The position numbers and the translations under genes are program-made. This document shows, in pieces, positions 7,885-17,100 of a DNA stretch of 25,009 bases. The notes under the pieces were generated by a model. That model was not told the origin of the DNA and did no database searches. It was given only the letters and a program-made list of their open reading frames with translations. Position 1 is the first letter of the stretch, and each line of letters starts with the position of its first letter. This DNA comes from Bacillota bacterium (GTDB taxonomy: Bacteria > Bacillota > Clostridia > Christensenellales > QAND01): contig QAND01000022.1 in the NCBI GenBank assembly GCA_003150225.1, positions 1 to 25,009 of the forward strand. The letters run 5' to 3'.

Positions 7885-8239
7885 GTTGTGCCTGGGTACA
7901 CACTAAAGTACACGTTGTTTGGTATGAGCATCCATCCAACGATTTGCTGATCAATCTTTTGGCCTGGCATGGGCGTACCACGCTACGTTTTGTAGGGCTT
8001 TGGTACACGTTGATCTGATTGCCTTCAAATACCCTTGTTATGTTGATCATAGGGCAGATTAAACCATTAAGAGGCACAAAAGGGGCATTCCCTTCCGCCG
8101 ATAGGGTGAAACACAGTATAGAGATGGGATCCTACCGTGACCAACCTTGGGAAGAAATCTAGTTTTGGCTGGCGGGAATGATATTGAGACGCAGCACTGC
8201 CGCGCTGCTGGATACGGTCAATTTTTTTAACTGGTAGTA
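7885..8239. other. Gene-poor spacer between the tRNA-Leu unit and the NRPS operon end
   Basis: I see no ORF here with a ribosome binding site or a recognisable protein. The decamer GTACACGTTG occurs twice in direct orientation (7908-7917 and 8003-8012). A small GC hairpin (GCAGC 8191-8195 with GCTGC 8204-8208) lies downstream of the PPTase stop on the minus strand but lacks a T tract, so no convincing terminator for the 13.5-kb operon is visible. No second copy of the tRNA 3' end was found by eye. Confidence 0.5.
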
Positions 8240-8797
8240 TCAGCCATGCCATTGAAGCTGGATGGGGGTGGAAAGCTGACCGCACAGGCAGAGGCTGTAT
8301 CCCTCCGAAAAAGGAAGGTGGTGCAGCGCTGCGCCGTTGACAGACGCGGCAAGAGCGCCGTCCGCCACTACGGAAAAGCCGTTCAAGCCGCCGGGGAGGC
8401 CCTGGCCAGTATACTTCAAATAGCTTTCCTTAGCAGCCCAGATGGAATAGAAGTCCTGGTACGCGGTTTGTTCCAGATAGCTTTGCTCCAGGGGATGAAA
8501 GAACCGCTGAGCGATGGCGGCCCTATCGCAGTCCTGATGCCGTTGCAGATCTAAGCCCAGCGGAATTGTTCCAAGGGCGCATAGCCAGTAATCTCCGCTG
8601 TGGGTGATGGAAAAATGCAGCCAGGGGGCGTGGGGAAAGTAGGGCTTTCCCTCTTGGGATCGCAAGGGGGAGGTGATGGACGCGGGGTTCTGGCCCAGGG
8701 AAAGGGCGTAAGCTCTGGACAGGCCCAGAAGCCGTTCCGTCCGGCCTGTGGAATGGGGCTCGGGATAGATATGGATTTGTACCGCGTGATCTGCCAT
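8240..8797 (-). CDS. 4'-phosphopantetheinyl transferase, Sfp type
   Basis: 185 aa enzyme predicted to move the phosphopantetheine arm of CoA onto the carrier-protein serines of this operon. Sfp-family marks are HFSITHSG (about 61-68), GLDLQR (D83) and FYSIWAAKESYLKYTGQGL (K123, E124), equivalent to the WxxKEAxxK motif. Oddities: it is shorter than Bacillus Sfp, and the second acidic ligand of the GxDxE motif is Gln85, so metal binding may rely on Asp83 and Glu124. ATG 8797 has GGGAG 9 nt upstream. It is the last gene of the operon, 18 nt after the ACP. Targets are most likely the free ACP and the two PCP domains of the NRPS. Confidence 0.92.
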   Translation of the reverse strand: MADHAVQIHIYPEPHSTGRTERLLGLSRAYALSLGQNPASITSPLRSQEGKPYFPHAPWLHFSITHSGDYWLCALGTIPLGLDLQRHQDCDRAAIAQRFFHPLEQSYLEQTAYQDFYSIWAAKESYLKYTGQGLPGGLNGFSVVADGALAASVNGAALHHLPFSEGYSLCLCGQLSTPIQLQWHG

Positions 8798-8815
8798 GGT
8801 AGTCAGCTCCCTTTG

Positions 8816-9046
8816 TTAATCCAGTTCGATGCCTTTTTCCTGCATATAGGCGATGACGTCCTTTACCTGGTGAAGCTGCCAGACATCCCGGGTGGGGATG
8901 TCCACGTTCAGCCGGTCCTCAAAGGCGCATACGATGTTCATCACGTCGAAGGAGGTAAGCTGCAGATCCTTGATGAAGTCGGTTTCGTAGGTGATATTCT
9001 GTTTGCCTGTGACGTTGTAGATGATCTCCTGTACCAATTCCAGCAT
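8816..9046 (-). CDS. Free-standing acyl carrier protein
   Basis: 76 aa four-helix carrier protein. The attachment serine is Ser32 in DLQLTSFDVMNIV, the 'LTSFD' variant of the usual DSL motif seen in stand-alone ACPs. The acidic helix-rich sequence (FEDRLNVDIPTRDVWQLHQVKDVIAYMQEKG) fits the fold. AGGAG lies about 10-11 nt before the ATG. Its position between an acyl-AMP ligase and a phosphopantetheinyl transferase, on the same transcript as an NRPS that begins with a condensation domain, suggests that it carries the acyl starter to the first condensation domain. Confidence 0.93.
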   Translation of the reverse strand: MLELVQEIIYNVTGKQNITYETDFIKDLQLTSFDVMNIVCAFEDRLNVDIPTRDVWQLHQVKDVIAYMQEKGIELD

Positions 9047-9063
9047 GGGGAGCCCTCTCCTTT

Positions 9064-10722
9064 CTAAATCATCTGTCGCTTGATCTTTTTGGACGCGGTT
9101 TTTTCGAACTCGCTTTCCCGGATGTGGACCATTTGTATTTGCTTATAGACCGGCAGCTTTTGGTTGAGCTGATCCACCTCTTTTTGGAGCCGATCCAAAA
9201 TTTCATAGGAGGTCATGCCCTGGGTCATGGTGGGGTCGGGGTATACGGCGACGGCCAGGCGTACGTCGTCGGCGGAACTACCGCTGGCCGCTCCATAGGC
9301 CACCACTTCCTTTACCAGGGGAAGGGCCATCAGTGCGTTTTCAATTTCCTCCGGAGGGATTTTCTTGCCGTTCTTCATGACGATCAGGTTCTTGGTACGA
9401 CCGGTGATATACAGATGGCCTTTCTTATCAAAATAGCCGATGTCCCCGGTTTTGAACCAACCCTCATCCAGGGACTCCTGGGTTAGGCCGGGATTGTTGT
9501 AGTAGCCGTTCATAAGGCTATCTCCCCGAACCAGGATCTCCCCGTCCTTAATCTTTATCTGGAAATGGGGCAGGGGCCGGCCGACCGACGCCATATTGGC
9601 GGTCTTATTCCGATTGACGGAGACCAGAGGGCAGCATTCGGTGATGCCATAGCCCTGGAGTACCAGGATACCAAAAGCCAACAGGTCCTCCGCCACCTGC
9701 TGGCTCAGGTAGGCGCCGCCGCACATAATGAGGTTCAGCTCCCCAATGGGGGAGTTTCTGATCCCCTCAAAAATCGCTTTGGGCAGGAACATGCCGGGTC
9801 TGCCCAGCGCCTTGCCCATTTTGATGAGGGTCCGTACCTGATCCTTTTTTCCTTTTTCTTCGATACTGGCCCAGATCATCTTGTGGATCATCTCCGCGAT
9901 GAGGGGTACGGCGATGATGGTATGGGGCTGGAAAGCGGATAGATCCCGTATCATGGTCTTTAGATCGCCGCTGATACAGATGTTGATACCGTCCATCAAG
10001 CTGACAAGAGCGGCGAGGGTAAACCCATAGGTGTGGTAAAAGGGCAACACGCTGAAAGAGCGGCGGCCTGCTTCTACAAAGGCCAGTGCATCGGCAGCGT
10101 TGGTGAGAATGGCCTTTTGGCTCAGCATTACGGGTTTTGCAGTACTGGTGGTACCAGAGGTATAGACAATGGCCGCCGTAGCCGTGGGATCGGTCTGCAC
10201 CTGGCTGTACAGAAGGCCTCCCCCATCCAGGCTGGCAGCTCCTTTCTGACAGAACGCCCAGAAAAGGTCGGGAGCTTTTTCCCTGGGATCCACCGTGAGG
10301 ATCCGTTGGATGCAGCCCTGCTCCATAAGGGGCGCACAGATGGAGGAGAGGCTTTGGGAGGCCACCACAGCTGCGCAGTCCGCCTGGGCCACCATGGCGC
10401 GGATGGTGTCGTCGGATTGTTCGATGTCGATGCAGACCGCCACTGAGCCGCTGGTGATGATGCCAAAATAGGCCACCAGCCAGGCGTAGCTGTTCTCACT
10501 GACGATGGCGATGTGCTGGCCTGCCAGTCCCGAGAGGCAGAGGGCTTCCCCCAAATGGGCTACGTCTTGTTCCAGCTGGATATAGCTGTGGTGGTGCTCC
10601 TGTCCGTCTCGGGAATAGTAGGTGACAGCGGGGGCCTGGCCATATTTTTCGGAGATATCCCGAAGCATGCTCCGATAGTCATTATAATAGGTTACTTGGT
10701 TGAGAGGATATGCTTTTGCCAT
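9064..10722 (-). CDS. Acyl-AMP ligase / acyl-ACP synthetase (AMP-binding, FadD/FAAL-like)
   Basis: 552 aa ANL-superfamily enzyme. The start is set at ATG 10722 (MAKAYPLNQVTYYNDYRSM), 6 nt after AAAGGAG; the longer reading frame begins upstream inside the preceding gene. Motifs: P-loop-like A3 AAIVYTSGTTSTAKPVMLS, LPFYHTYGFT, A5 LQGYGITECCPLVS, A7 GWFKTGDIGYFDKKGHLYITGR, and the C-terminal A10 lysine region ASKKIKRQMI. The A3 motif is unusual: the normal GTTGxPKG reads GTTSTAKP, keeping the lysine but losing two glycines. It should adenylate a carboxylic acid, most likely a fatty acid, and hand it to the ACP encoded next. CoA cannot be excluded as acceptor. Confidence 0.88.
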   Translation of the reverse strand: MAKAYPLNQVTYYNDYRSMLRDISEKYGQAPAVTYYSRDGQEHHHSYIQLEQDVAHLGEALCLSGLAGQHIAIVSENSYAWLVAYFGIITSGSVAVCIDIEQSDDTIRAMVAQADCAAVVASQSLSSICAPLMEQGCIQRILTVDPREKAPDLFWAFCQKGAASLDGGGLLYSQVQTDPTATAAIVYTSGTTSTAKPVMLSQKAILTNAADALAFVEAGRRSFSVLPFYHTYGFTLAALVSLMDGINICISGDLKTMIRDLSAFQPHTIIAVPLIAEMIHKMIWASIEEKGKKDQVRTLIKMGKALGRPGMFLPKAIFEGIRNSPIGELNLIMCGGAYLSQQVAEDLLAFGILVLQGYGITECCPLVSVNRNKTANMASVGRPLPHFQIKIKDGEILVRGDSLMNGYYNNPGLTQESLDEGWFKTGDIGYFDKKGHLYITGRTKNLIVMKNGKKIPPEEIENALMALPLVKEVVAYGAASGSSADDVRLAVAVYPDPTMTQGMTSYEILDRLQKEVDQLNQKLPVYKQIQMVHIRESEFEKTASKKIKRQMI

Positions 10723-10735
10723 AAGAGGCTCCTTT

Positions 10736-12271
10736 CTATGGAAGCTGGGGTGAGGAGGAATCCTGGGGAATGGTTGCATAGGTCCAGGCGATCTTCTCCT
10801 GTACCCGGTCGTACTCGTGAAGGATGGTCAAAAAGACGTCTACGATCCTGGGATCAAATTGGGTTCCCCTGCCGTTTTTTAGCTCCTCTTTGGCTCTTTC
10901 AATCCCAATGCTGGAACGGTAAAGTCGGTCGGAGGTCATGGCGTCAAAGGCGTCCACCACGCTGATGATCCTGGATTCCTCGGGGATGTCTTCCCCCGAG
11001 AGGCCATTGGGGTATCCCCGGCCATCAAAGCGTTCATGATGGCATTCCACGATGGGGGCGATGGGACGGAAAGTGCTGACGGCACTGAGAATTTCACTAC
11101 CCCGCTGGGGGTGTAACTGTATCTCCTCATACTCCTCGGCGGTGAGCCGGCTTTGCTTATTTAAAAGCTGGTCCGCGGTCCCGATTTTGCCGATATCGTG
11201 GAAAAGGCCGGCAACCCGGATCCGTTCACGATATGCTTCGTCCTTACCCAGAGCCTGGGCGACCAAATCGGCAAAATAGGAGACTCGATCCGAATGGCCT
11301 CTGGTGTAGATATCCTTGGCGTCCACCAGAGCTCGGATGGCCTGGATCACCTCCAGATAGTTGTCCCGCAGCTTGGCATAGGCCTGGTTCAACGCCTCGT
11401 TTTTCTGGTTTACCAGCAGATGCAGGGTGATGTTGCTGATGGCCGCCGCCACTTGCTTGGCGTAAACCTCAAGAAGAGTCAAGCCGTGCTCCGGGAAGCC
11501 ATCGGGTAGGTCTAGAAGGAAAATCCCCTCTATCTGGTGGTGTTCATTGTACAAGGGTAGAACCAGCTGCCGTTCCGCCATGTTCCGCTGGGCGGGGACG
11601 TACTCTTGATCAGCCAGCTTTAAATACCATTCCCGGGCCAGGCAGAGGTTGCTCTCATACCGGCCGATGCCCTGGTATACCGGAGGAATTTCCATGGAAG
11701 GCACTCCGCCCAAATACACGCAGGCACTGGCATCCGGCAGCATCCGACGGATCTGGTCTAGAACCACTTGGAGAAGGCTGGAAAGAGGCTGTAGCTGGTA
11801 TAGCAGGGGGGTGCTGTCCAGAATATCCTGAAGGCCGTCCCGGTATTTACGAATGGTGCGCATCTGATCGATGGACTTGACGCAGGACTCCACCAGGAGC
11901 TCCAGCTGGTCAAACCGGTCGCTCTTTTCGTAATATCCCTGAATATCCAGTTCCCGAATGGTGCGGATGGGCGGCGCCATGCTTTTGTGTCCGGTAAGCA
12001 GGATGATGAAAAGCTCCTGGTTAAAAGCCCTAATCTGGGCCACTACCTCATCGCCGCAGATGGGATCCATCAAAAAGTCCAGCAATAGAATATCATACTG
12101 GCCCCGGCGAACCCGTTCAATGGCGGCATAGGGGTCGTTTTCGATGTCCACACGAAACCCGGAGTTTTCAAAATAGGACTGAAGGGTTTCCGTCATGATA
12201 CGGTCATCGTCCAACGCAAGGATGGTATACTGCTGCTGCCGCTCTTGTTTGCCGATTCTGTTCTTTCTCAT
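10736..12271 (-). CDS. Response regulator with C-terminal HD-GYP phosphodiesterase domain
   Basis: 511 aa in three parts. Residues 15-135 are a receiver domain with acidic pocket D21-D23, phospho-acceptor D65 in DILLLDFLMD, Thr in LLTGHK and Lys in YYEKSD. Residues about 150-310 are a DUF3369/GAF-like middle region. About 325-495 are an HD-GYP domain with HSDRVS, HDIGK (H358-D359), HPQRGSEIL, CHHERFDGRGYPNGLSGEDIP (GYP near 417) and SVVDAFDAMTSDRLYR. All metal-binding residues expected of active c-di-GMP phosphodiesterases appear present. There is no DNA-binding domain, so the output is probably nucleotide hydrolysis or protein interaction rather than transcription. ATG 12271 follows GAGGA, 1 nt after the kinase stop, so the two form a cognate pair. 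Confidence 0.93.
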   Translation of the reverse strand: MRKNRIGKQERQQQYTILALDDDRIMTETLQSYFENSGFRVDIENDPYAAIERVRRGQYDILLLDFLMDPICGDEVVAQIRAFNQELFIILLTGHKSMAPPIRTIRELDIQGYYEKSDRFDQLELLVESCVKSIDQMRTIRKYRDGLQDILDSTPLLYQLQPLSSLLQVVLDQIRRMLPDASACVYLGGVPSMEIPPVYQGIGRYESNLCLAREWYLKLADQEYVPAQRNMAERQLVLPLYNEHHQIEGIFLLDLPDGFPEHGLTLLEVYAKQVAAAISNITLHLLVNQKNEALNQAYAKLRDNYLEVIQAIRALVDAKDIYTRGHSDRVSYFADLVAQALGKDEAYRERIRVAGLFHDIGKIGTADQLLNKQSRLTAEEYEEIQLHPQRGSEILSAVSTFRPIAPIVECHHERFDGRGYPNGLSGEDIPEESRIISVVDAFDAMTSDRLYRSSIGIERAKEELKNGRGTQFDPRIVDVFLTILHEYDRVQEKIAWTYATIPQDSSSPQLP

Positions 12272-12272
12272 C

Positions 12273-14150
12273 TTAATTCCTCAGTTGTTTGCGCTCTTTT
12301 ATGGTGATATTCCCAATAGGGAAGGACATACCAAAGATGGATCCGCCCGGGGGATTGGCCTGATACCACATGGTGCCATCGAATTTGCCCCGTATAACGG
12401 CATTGCTGATATAGATTCCGAGCCCGGTTCCCCGGGTTCCTTTGCTGGTGACCATCTGCCGGAACAGCTTGCCGGCAATCTCGGGTGGGACGCCCACGCC
12501 CCGATCCCGTACGGTGAGATCCAAGGCCTGTGCTTCTGCGTTCCGGGCGATGCCGATGGTAATGGTGTGATCCCCTCCTGGCAGCTGGGCGTCGATAGCG
12601 TTGCTGATCAGATTGTTGACCACTTGCACCAGGTTGTTGATATCCCCGTGTAGGAATACCTCCCCTTCCATATGATCCTCTATCTGAAGCTTACAGCCAC
12701 CGGACAAAAGCTCGTGGCGGAGCAGCAGCGAAACCCGTCTGAGAAGGTCATCCAAGGAGAATTCGGCGGATTCGGATACTGTTACATTGGCGGCTTGGCC
12801 TTTGACGGCGCTGATGATGTCCGACATATAGGCGCAGGCTTCCCTCGTTTTATCCAGCCAATCCCGCATTTCGGCGTAGATTTCCCGATAGTCCGACGGC
12901 GTAACTTCGGAATCGCCCAAGCTGGCTTCGCACTCCACCACCAGGTTTTCCATGGCGGTAGCACTTCCCGAGATGCTCATAATGGGGGTTTTGAGATTAT
13001 GGGCCAGTCCGCCGGCCATCTGGCCCAGAGAGGCCAGCCGCTCCTGTTCCATCATGCGGATATGGCTATCTTGGAGCCGCTGCATGCTTTCCTTGATTTT
13101 GGTGATGTCCTTGAAGATAACCACGAACCCCTGAATCCGTTCCTCGATGATCAAAGGGGTGACCTCGGCCATATAGGCCAATCGGGTGAGCTCGTCGTTT
13201 TGAATCACCTGGACCGGCTGCTCATAGGAGACGTTGCTCTTAGCGGTACGACTTGCCTCGATGGAGGAGATCAAGTTGTACATGGCGCTGCAGTTCTGGA
13301 GATCTTCGTCCTTTAGGCAGTCTGAAAGAAAGCCGTTTTCCCGCAGGGATTTGCATGCCCCGAACACCGCTAAAAGGGGTTGGTTGAATCCCAAAATCAG
13401 TCCGCTTTCGGTGGTGATGAGATAGCAGTCCGAGATCCAGTCCAATACCCGCTGCATCGCAAGGGGTTTGATGTCGAGAAAATGGAAGTGGAAGATGGCC
13501 AGGCCATGGCAAGCCATGGTTACGATAAGGCTGATGGGAGTGGCGGCGATGGTCAGATGGAAGATCCGCAGGGTGGTTAATAGGTTTACCACCGCCGGCA
13601 CCAGGCTTCCAATGGCAAACAGGGCGGCCTGCTTCATAAACAGCCGATTTTGGCTTTTTACCGCAAATCGGACCAGGTAGAAAATGGAGAAGCCGAACTG
13701 GGTGAAGATATAGAGCCCCGACAAATATAGGATGGGCCCGAAGACCACCTGGTTGATGTCCACCGAAAACACCCGGTAGAACAGATGATGCAGGGGATTG
13801 GTCCAAACCGCTAGGTTTACGATGACGGGCACAACAAACAGCCAGTAGTAGGATTTGGGCATCCGTTCCAGACCTTTGGTGAATACCAGTACCGTGAGCA
13901 AGCAGAGGGTGGAAATGGTGCCGCAGCCCAGGTAAACGAGCGCATCCCATACATAGAGCATGATGGTGTTGGCAGGATCTGTGAGCTTCATGGCGATGAG
14001 GGAGAGCATCCAGATGGCAAGTAGCACCGAGGCGGTCAGATAGATTTTGTGAATCAGGTGCGGTTTGCCGTTCCGAACGGTTCGGATGATGAATGCAAAG
14101 ATCACGACTACGCAAAGGCATAGGATGACCATAATGGTGTCGGAAAACAT
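12273..14150 (-). CDS. Sensor histidine kinase with 7TM N-terminus and PAS domain
   Basis: 625 aa. The first ~220 residues hold about seven hydrophobic helices, similar to the 7TM N-terminal module of some Firmicute histidine kinases, suggesting a sensor for membrane-soluble or extracellular ligands. A PAS domain (about 230-345, ending GFVVIFKDITKIKESM) follows. The HisKA helix is ASLGQMAGGLAHNLKTPIMSISG with phospho-acceptor His384 (HNLKTP). The ATPase has N box NNLISNAIDA, G1 VRDRGVGVPP and G2 GTRGTGLGIYIS. AAAGGAGGG precedes ATG 14150. It lies 39 nt after the NRPS stop and 1 nt before its response regulator, inside the biosynthetic operon. Confidence 0.94.
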   Translation of the reverse strand: MFSDTIMVILCLCVVVIFAFIIRTVRNGKPHLIHKIYLTASVLLAIWMLSLIAMKLTDPANTIMLYVWDALVYLGCGTISTLCLLTVLVFTKGLERMPKSYYWLFVVPVIVNLAVWTNPLHHLFYRVFSVDINQVVFGPILYLSGLYIFTQFGFSIFYLVRFAVKSQNRLFMKQAALFAIGSLVPAVVNLLTTLRIFHLTIAATPISLIVTMACHGLAIFHFHFLDIKPLAMQRVLDWISDCYLITTESGLILGFNQPLLAVFGACKSLRENGFLSDCLKDEDLQNCSAMYNLISSIEASRTAKSNVSYEQPVQVIQNDELTRLAYMAEVTPLIIEERIQGFVVIFKDITKIKESMQRLQDSHIRMMEQERLASLGQMAGGLAHNLKTPIMSISGSATAMENLVVECEASLGDSEVTPSDYREIYAEMRDWLDKTREACAYMSDIISAVKGQAANVTVSESAEFSLDDLLRRVSLLLRHELLSGGCKLQIEDHMEGEVFLHGDINNLVQVVNNLISNAIDAQLPGGDHTITIGIARNAEAQALDLTVRDRGVGVPPEIAGKLFRQMVTSKGTRGTGLGIYISNAVIRGKFDGTMWYQANPPGGSIFGMSFPIGNITIKERKQLRN

Positions 14151-14189
14151 GGGTGCCCTCCTTTCTTAGAATGCTCACTCACGGCGAAA

Positions 14190-17100
14190 TTAGCGGAAAA
14201 AGGCTTTTAAAAGCCGGGCGGGGCTCGGTTCTGGCCAGGCAAAGCCCAGAGCCGATAGCGCGTCCTGGGTGCTATTGGCGGTAGGGTGAATGCGGGTGGG
14301 AACGGCCTTTGACCGGAGCCAGAGGTCCAGTACCATGCTGAGGGCGTGGCCGTGCTCCCCCCGCAGCACCTGGGCCAGATGGGTTTCAAAGGATTGATCC
14401 GGCACCGGCTCTATGGATAGCCCCAGCTCTTGGGATAGTTCGTATAGGGACAGGGTGTGGGGATTGATCACATGGTATACCCCGGGATCCGATTGCATCA
14501 ATAGGGAGATGGCCCGGGCGCAGAGATCGACGGCCGTTAGTTCCACCTGGGTATCCCGCTGGGAAAGGGGCATCCGATACAGGTGGCGCAGCCCTTGGAG
14601 GAAGGAGAACAGGGAGTTGCTCTCCGGGTTGCGCTGGAACATGCCGTCGCTGTCCCGGCCTACCAGGTGGCCGACCCGGTAGATGGAGGCGTGAAGACCC
14701 CGCTCTATGGCCTGATGCACCAGCCCTTCGGCCAGGAATTTGCTTTGGACGTAGACGTTGTCCCGCCAGTTCTGGCCGATGTCGTAGTCCCTTTCCGTAA
14801 AGGTTCGCTCCTCTTGAGGGGATGCGGTAAGGTATTCCCCCGATACGCTGATGGTGGAAATATGGTGCAGGGGGACGCCTAGATCCCAGGCCAAGGAAAG
14901 AACATGAGCGGTGCCATCCCGGTTGGTGCGAAGGGAATCCGCCGGCGGCGCGTAGTGGCGTACATCGGCGGCGGCGTGGATCAGTCCACCTGCCTTGATG
15001 GATTGCCCCAACCCCAGCCGCGGCTGGGTGATATCGCCTGGGATTGCCCGGAGGTCGCTCCGATGGAGATCCAGCCATCCCTGGCCAAAATACCAGGAGA
15101 GGATGCTATAGAGCCGTTCCTGCCCGCCTCGGATGGGGCATAGGACAGGCCCCCTATCCGCCTCTACCAGCGTTTTTAGAAGGTGGGCACCAAGATATCC
15201 CGTGGCCCCCGTCAGAAGGAGCGTATCCCGGGAAGAGGCTGCTACTGGTCCAGTGGGGCGGGCAGGCTGCGGCAAAAACTCCGATTTTATTTCTTCAACC
15301 GGCTGCGCCGCTGGGAAGGTCGCGATGGGCTCCTTAGCCGTCCCCTCTTGATACGGGGCGTTCAGCAGGGCGGCTTGCTGGACCAGGGTAGGGTGATTGT
15401 AGAAGTCCAAAAGGGTCATGGACCAGCCGTTTCCATAGTACAGGCTCAACAGGCTGAGGGCGCCCAGGGAGGTGCCCCCCTGTTGGAAGAAGGATTGATT
15501 GGGCTGAGGCTGGATGTGCAGCACCTGCTGCCAGAGTGCGGCAAGGGCATCCACACTGGGCGGCGTCCAGAGATCGGACGGCAGTTCATGCGGGGGCAGT
15601 GGCTCCGGGCTGGGAGTGACTTTTGCAGGCGGTTCCATCCTGGAAAGGGAATGGAAGCCGGCCCCATCCTCCTGTGGCGGATGCTGGGCTGGGTCACAGT
15701 GGGGTTCCAATGCGGGCTTTTTCGCACCGGGAGCAGCGGGAGCCGGGGAAGGATCGGTTTCCGAAGCCCGGGCCAGCAGAGCCAGGCGATCGGTTTTGCC
15801 GCTGGCGGTCTGGGGCAGGCAGGAGAGGATGGTCATCCGCTGGGGTACCATGTGGCGGGGCAGACGCTGAGCCAGCCGGGCCCGGAGGGCGTCCAGGTCC
15901 AGCTTGGATTCTCTGGCGGGTACCAGGAAAGCCCAGAGAAACTTGCTGCCGGCGCCATCCTCCACCCCTAACACCGCTGTCTGGGAGATGAGCGCGGTAT
16001 CCAAAAGGGCGGTTTCCACCTCCTGAAGCTCTACCCGCTGACCGCCAATCTTGACTTGGCCATCCAGCCGACCCAGAAAATCCAGGGAACCGTCTGCACG
16101 GAGCCGGACCATGTCCCCGGTGCGGTACATGGATTCCCCAGGGAAGAAGGGATCTGTAAGGAAGGCAGACTGGGTTAGATCGGGCCGTTGGCAATAGCCC
16201 AGCGCCAGGCAGTCCCCGGCCAGGTAAAGTTCTCCCTGGGCGGTGGGAAGCACGGGGGCCTGGGTTTCATCCAAGACATATAGGCGGCAATTAGCCAGGC
16301 CATGGCCTATGGTGGAGCGGCTCTCGCGGGTGAGGTCCGCCACCGTCACATAGACCGCTGCTTCGGTGGGACCGTACATATTGAGGATACGTACGCTTCC
16401 GGTGGACTGCAAAAGCCGCAGCAGGCCGTCCGATAGGGCTTCCCCCACCAGAATCACTGACTCTACCCCTGCCATGGCCCGGCGGAAGGTTTCCTCCCCC
16501 AAGCACATCTGGAGGCGGGAAGGAGTAAACTGTGCCAGCCCCGGCCGGTACCGTTCCATGAGGGAGGCGATACGCCAGGGAAGAAGGGATTCCTCTTCGC
16601 CAGCCAGGATTACGGTACGGCCCAGGGCTAGGGGGAGGAGGCTTTCAGTGATGAAGGTATCGAAGGTTATGCCGGTGGTACACAGCACCGGACCATGGGT
16701 GGGAGCCAGCAGTTCCCCGATGCTCAGTAGCAGGTTGCAGATGGCCCGGTGGGGTACCATGACCCCTTTGGGCATGCCGGTGGAGCCAGAGGTATATAGG
16801 ACATAGAGAAGGTCCTCTTCCGTCCGGCCCTCTACGGGCCGGAATGGCGTTTGGCAATGACAGTCTATGGTGATCCGGGGAAGCTGACTCTCCCGGAGCG
16901 CGTCCTCCCCAGTACCGTCTGTGAGGATCATGACGGCGCCTGCGTTTTGCAGCATATAGGCTACCCGGGCAGGGGGAAGGTCTCTAGAAACGGGCAGATA
17001 GGCACAGCCCGCCTTGGCAATGGCGATCATGGAAAGCAGAAGCTGGGGCGTTCGGCGGCAGCATAGGGCGATGACGGCGCCCCGCTGGGCGCCAGCGGCC

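Noticed and set aside
7668..7970. 100-aa minus-strand ORF covering the tRNA-Leu gene (contains 'HRDLNPDGCPHAPQ')
   Set aside because: This is the classic false protein read from the antisense of a tRNA; no ribosome binding site, and it crosses the tRNA and its terminator.
8067..8285. 72-aa minus-strand ORF ending 'GGRECPFCAS'
   Set aside because: Overlaps the PPTase 3' end in another frame, no ribosome binding site, and no family recognised; the Cys pair alone is not enough.
13240..14178. 312-aa ORF in another minus-strand frame over the histidine kinase
   Set aside because: Composition rich in His, Arg and Pro typical of a shifted frame; the kinase frame has all expected motifs and a good start.
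15183..15971. 262-aa plus-strand ORF antisense to the NRPS linker region
   Set aside because: Shadow of GC-rich coding sequence; no recognisable domain or ribosome binding site.
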